Made by a program: the position numbers and the translations under genes
The notes under the pieces: generated by a model
What the model was told of the DNA's origin: nothing
Databases searched by the model: none
What the model saw: the letters and a program-made list of their open reading frames with translations, nothing else
DNA from: Lentisphaerota bacterium
GTDB taxonomy: Bacteria; Verrucomicrobiota; Lentisphaeria; Victivallales; GWF2-50-93
DNA: 5,006 nucleotides
Reading direction: 5' to 3'
NCBI GenBank assembly: GCA_025360875.1
Contig: JANYBI010000166.1
Location: 1-5,006, forward strand
Shown: positions 4,884 to 5,006 of the stretch, in pieces
Position numbering within the stretch: the first letter of the stretch is position 1
How the letters are laid out: each line of letters starts with the position of its first letter

Positions 4884-5006
4884 TCTTTGCCTTTGTGCGA
4901 GAATATCTTTTCCCCGTACCGACTCCTGTCTTCTAATGTCTCCCTATTCGACGTTGGATGTTCGATGTTGGATGTTCGTATTTTAAACTCTGTATCTCTG
5001 TGGTTA
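4884..5006. repeat. Degenerate copy of a GCGAGA-type intergenic repeat, cut by window end
   Basis: The 20 bases at about 4882-4903 include CTCTTTGCCTTTGTGCGAGA, which agrees with the right arm of the 2371-2489 repeat (CTCTGCGTCGCTGCGCGAGA) at 14 of 20 positions. The window ends in ACTCTGTATCTCTGTGGTTA, a similar pyrimidine/G pattern. This suggests a second, diverged member of the same kind of spacer repeat, running off the edge. I see no gene in it. Confidence 0.35.
4949..4978. repeat. 14-bp tandem repeat (CGAYGTTGGATGTT), two copies plus CG
   Basis: CGACGTTGGATGTT at 4949-4962 is repeated at 4963-4976 with one change (C to T) and followed by a further CG. Each unit is itself two related halves (CGATGTT and GGATGTT), so the true period may be 7. 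No function is apparent. Confidence 0.75.

Overview
The window reads as a stretch of bacterial chromosome with three protein genes and an unusual load of short intergenic repeats. The organism cannot be named from this alone. The long purine-rich and palindromic spacers, the 'CTCTGCGTCGCTGCGCGAGA'-type repeat and the hairpin clusters resemble spacers I associate with Kiritimatiellota/Lentisphaerota-like PVC bacteria and some Bacteroidota. That placement is a low-confidence impression, not a match.

Layout. (1) Positions 2-1144, plus strand: the 3' part of an AAA_14/DUF4143 ATPase, cut by the left edge inside or just before its Walker A motif. (2) Positions 1235-1351: a 117-bp element with 18-bp terminal inverted repeats flanked by a 4-bp direct repeat (AAGA), looking like a MITE-type insertion between two convergent genes. 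Its right end supplies the stop codon of the next gene. (3) Positions 2314-1349, minus strand: a 321-aa aldo/keto reductase with an intact D-Y-K-H catalytic tetrad. (4) Positions 2315-2575: a divergent spacer dominated by a long inverted repeat at 2371-2489. (5) Positions 2576-4420, plus strand: a 614-aa fusion of a homocysteine-methyltransferase-type TIM barrel to a methylenetetrahydrofolate reductase, laid out like B. subtilis YitJ. All three positions expected to be zinc-binding cysteines in the N-terminal domain are something else, whereas the reductase half looks intact. (6) Positions 4421-5006: 586 bp without a credible gene, made of an 8-bp tandem array that starts right after the stop codon, an 11-bp array, a cluster of nine hairpins whose first six have mirror symmetry, and short 7-bp and 14-bp tandem repeats.

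How the genes relate. There is no operon: the ATPase and the reductase gene converge, and the reductase gene and the folate fusion diverge. The only clear metabolic role is in one-carbon metabolism: methylene-THF to methyl-THF by the fusion's C-terminal half. The aldo/keto reductase has no visible pathway link to it. The most notable points are the zinc-ligand-less methyltransferase domain, the insertion that ends the reductase gene, and the mirrored hairpin array.
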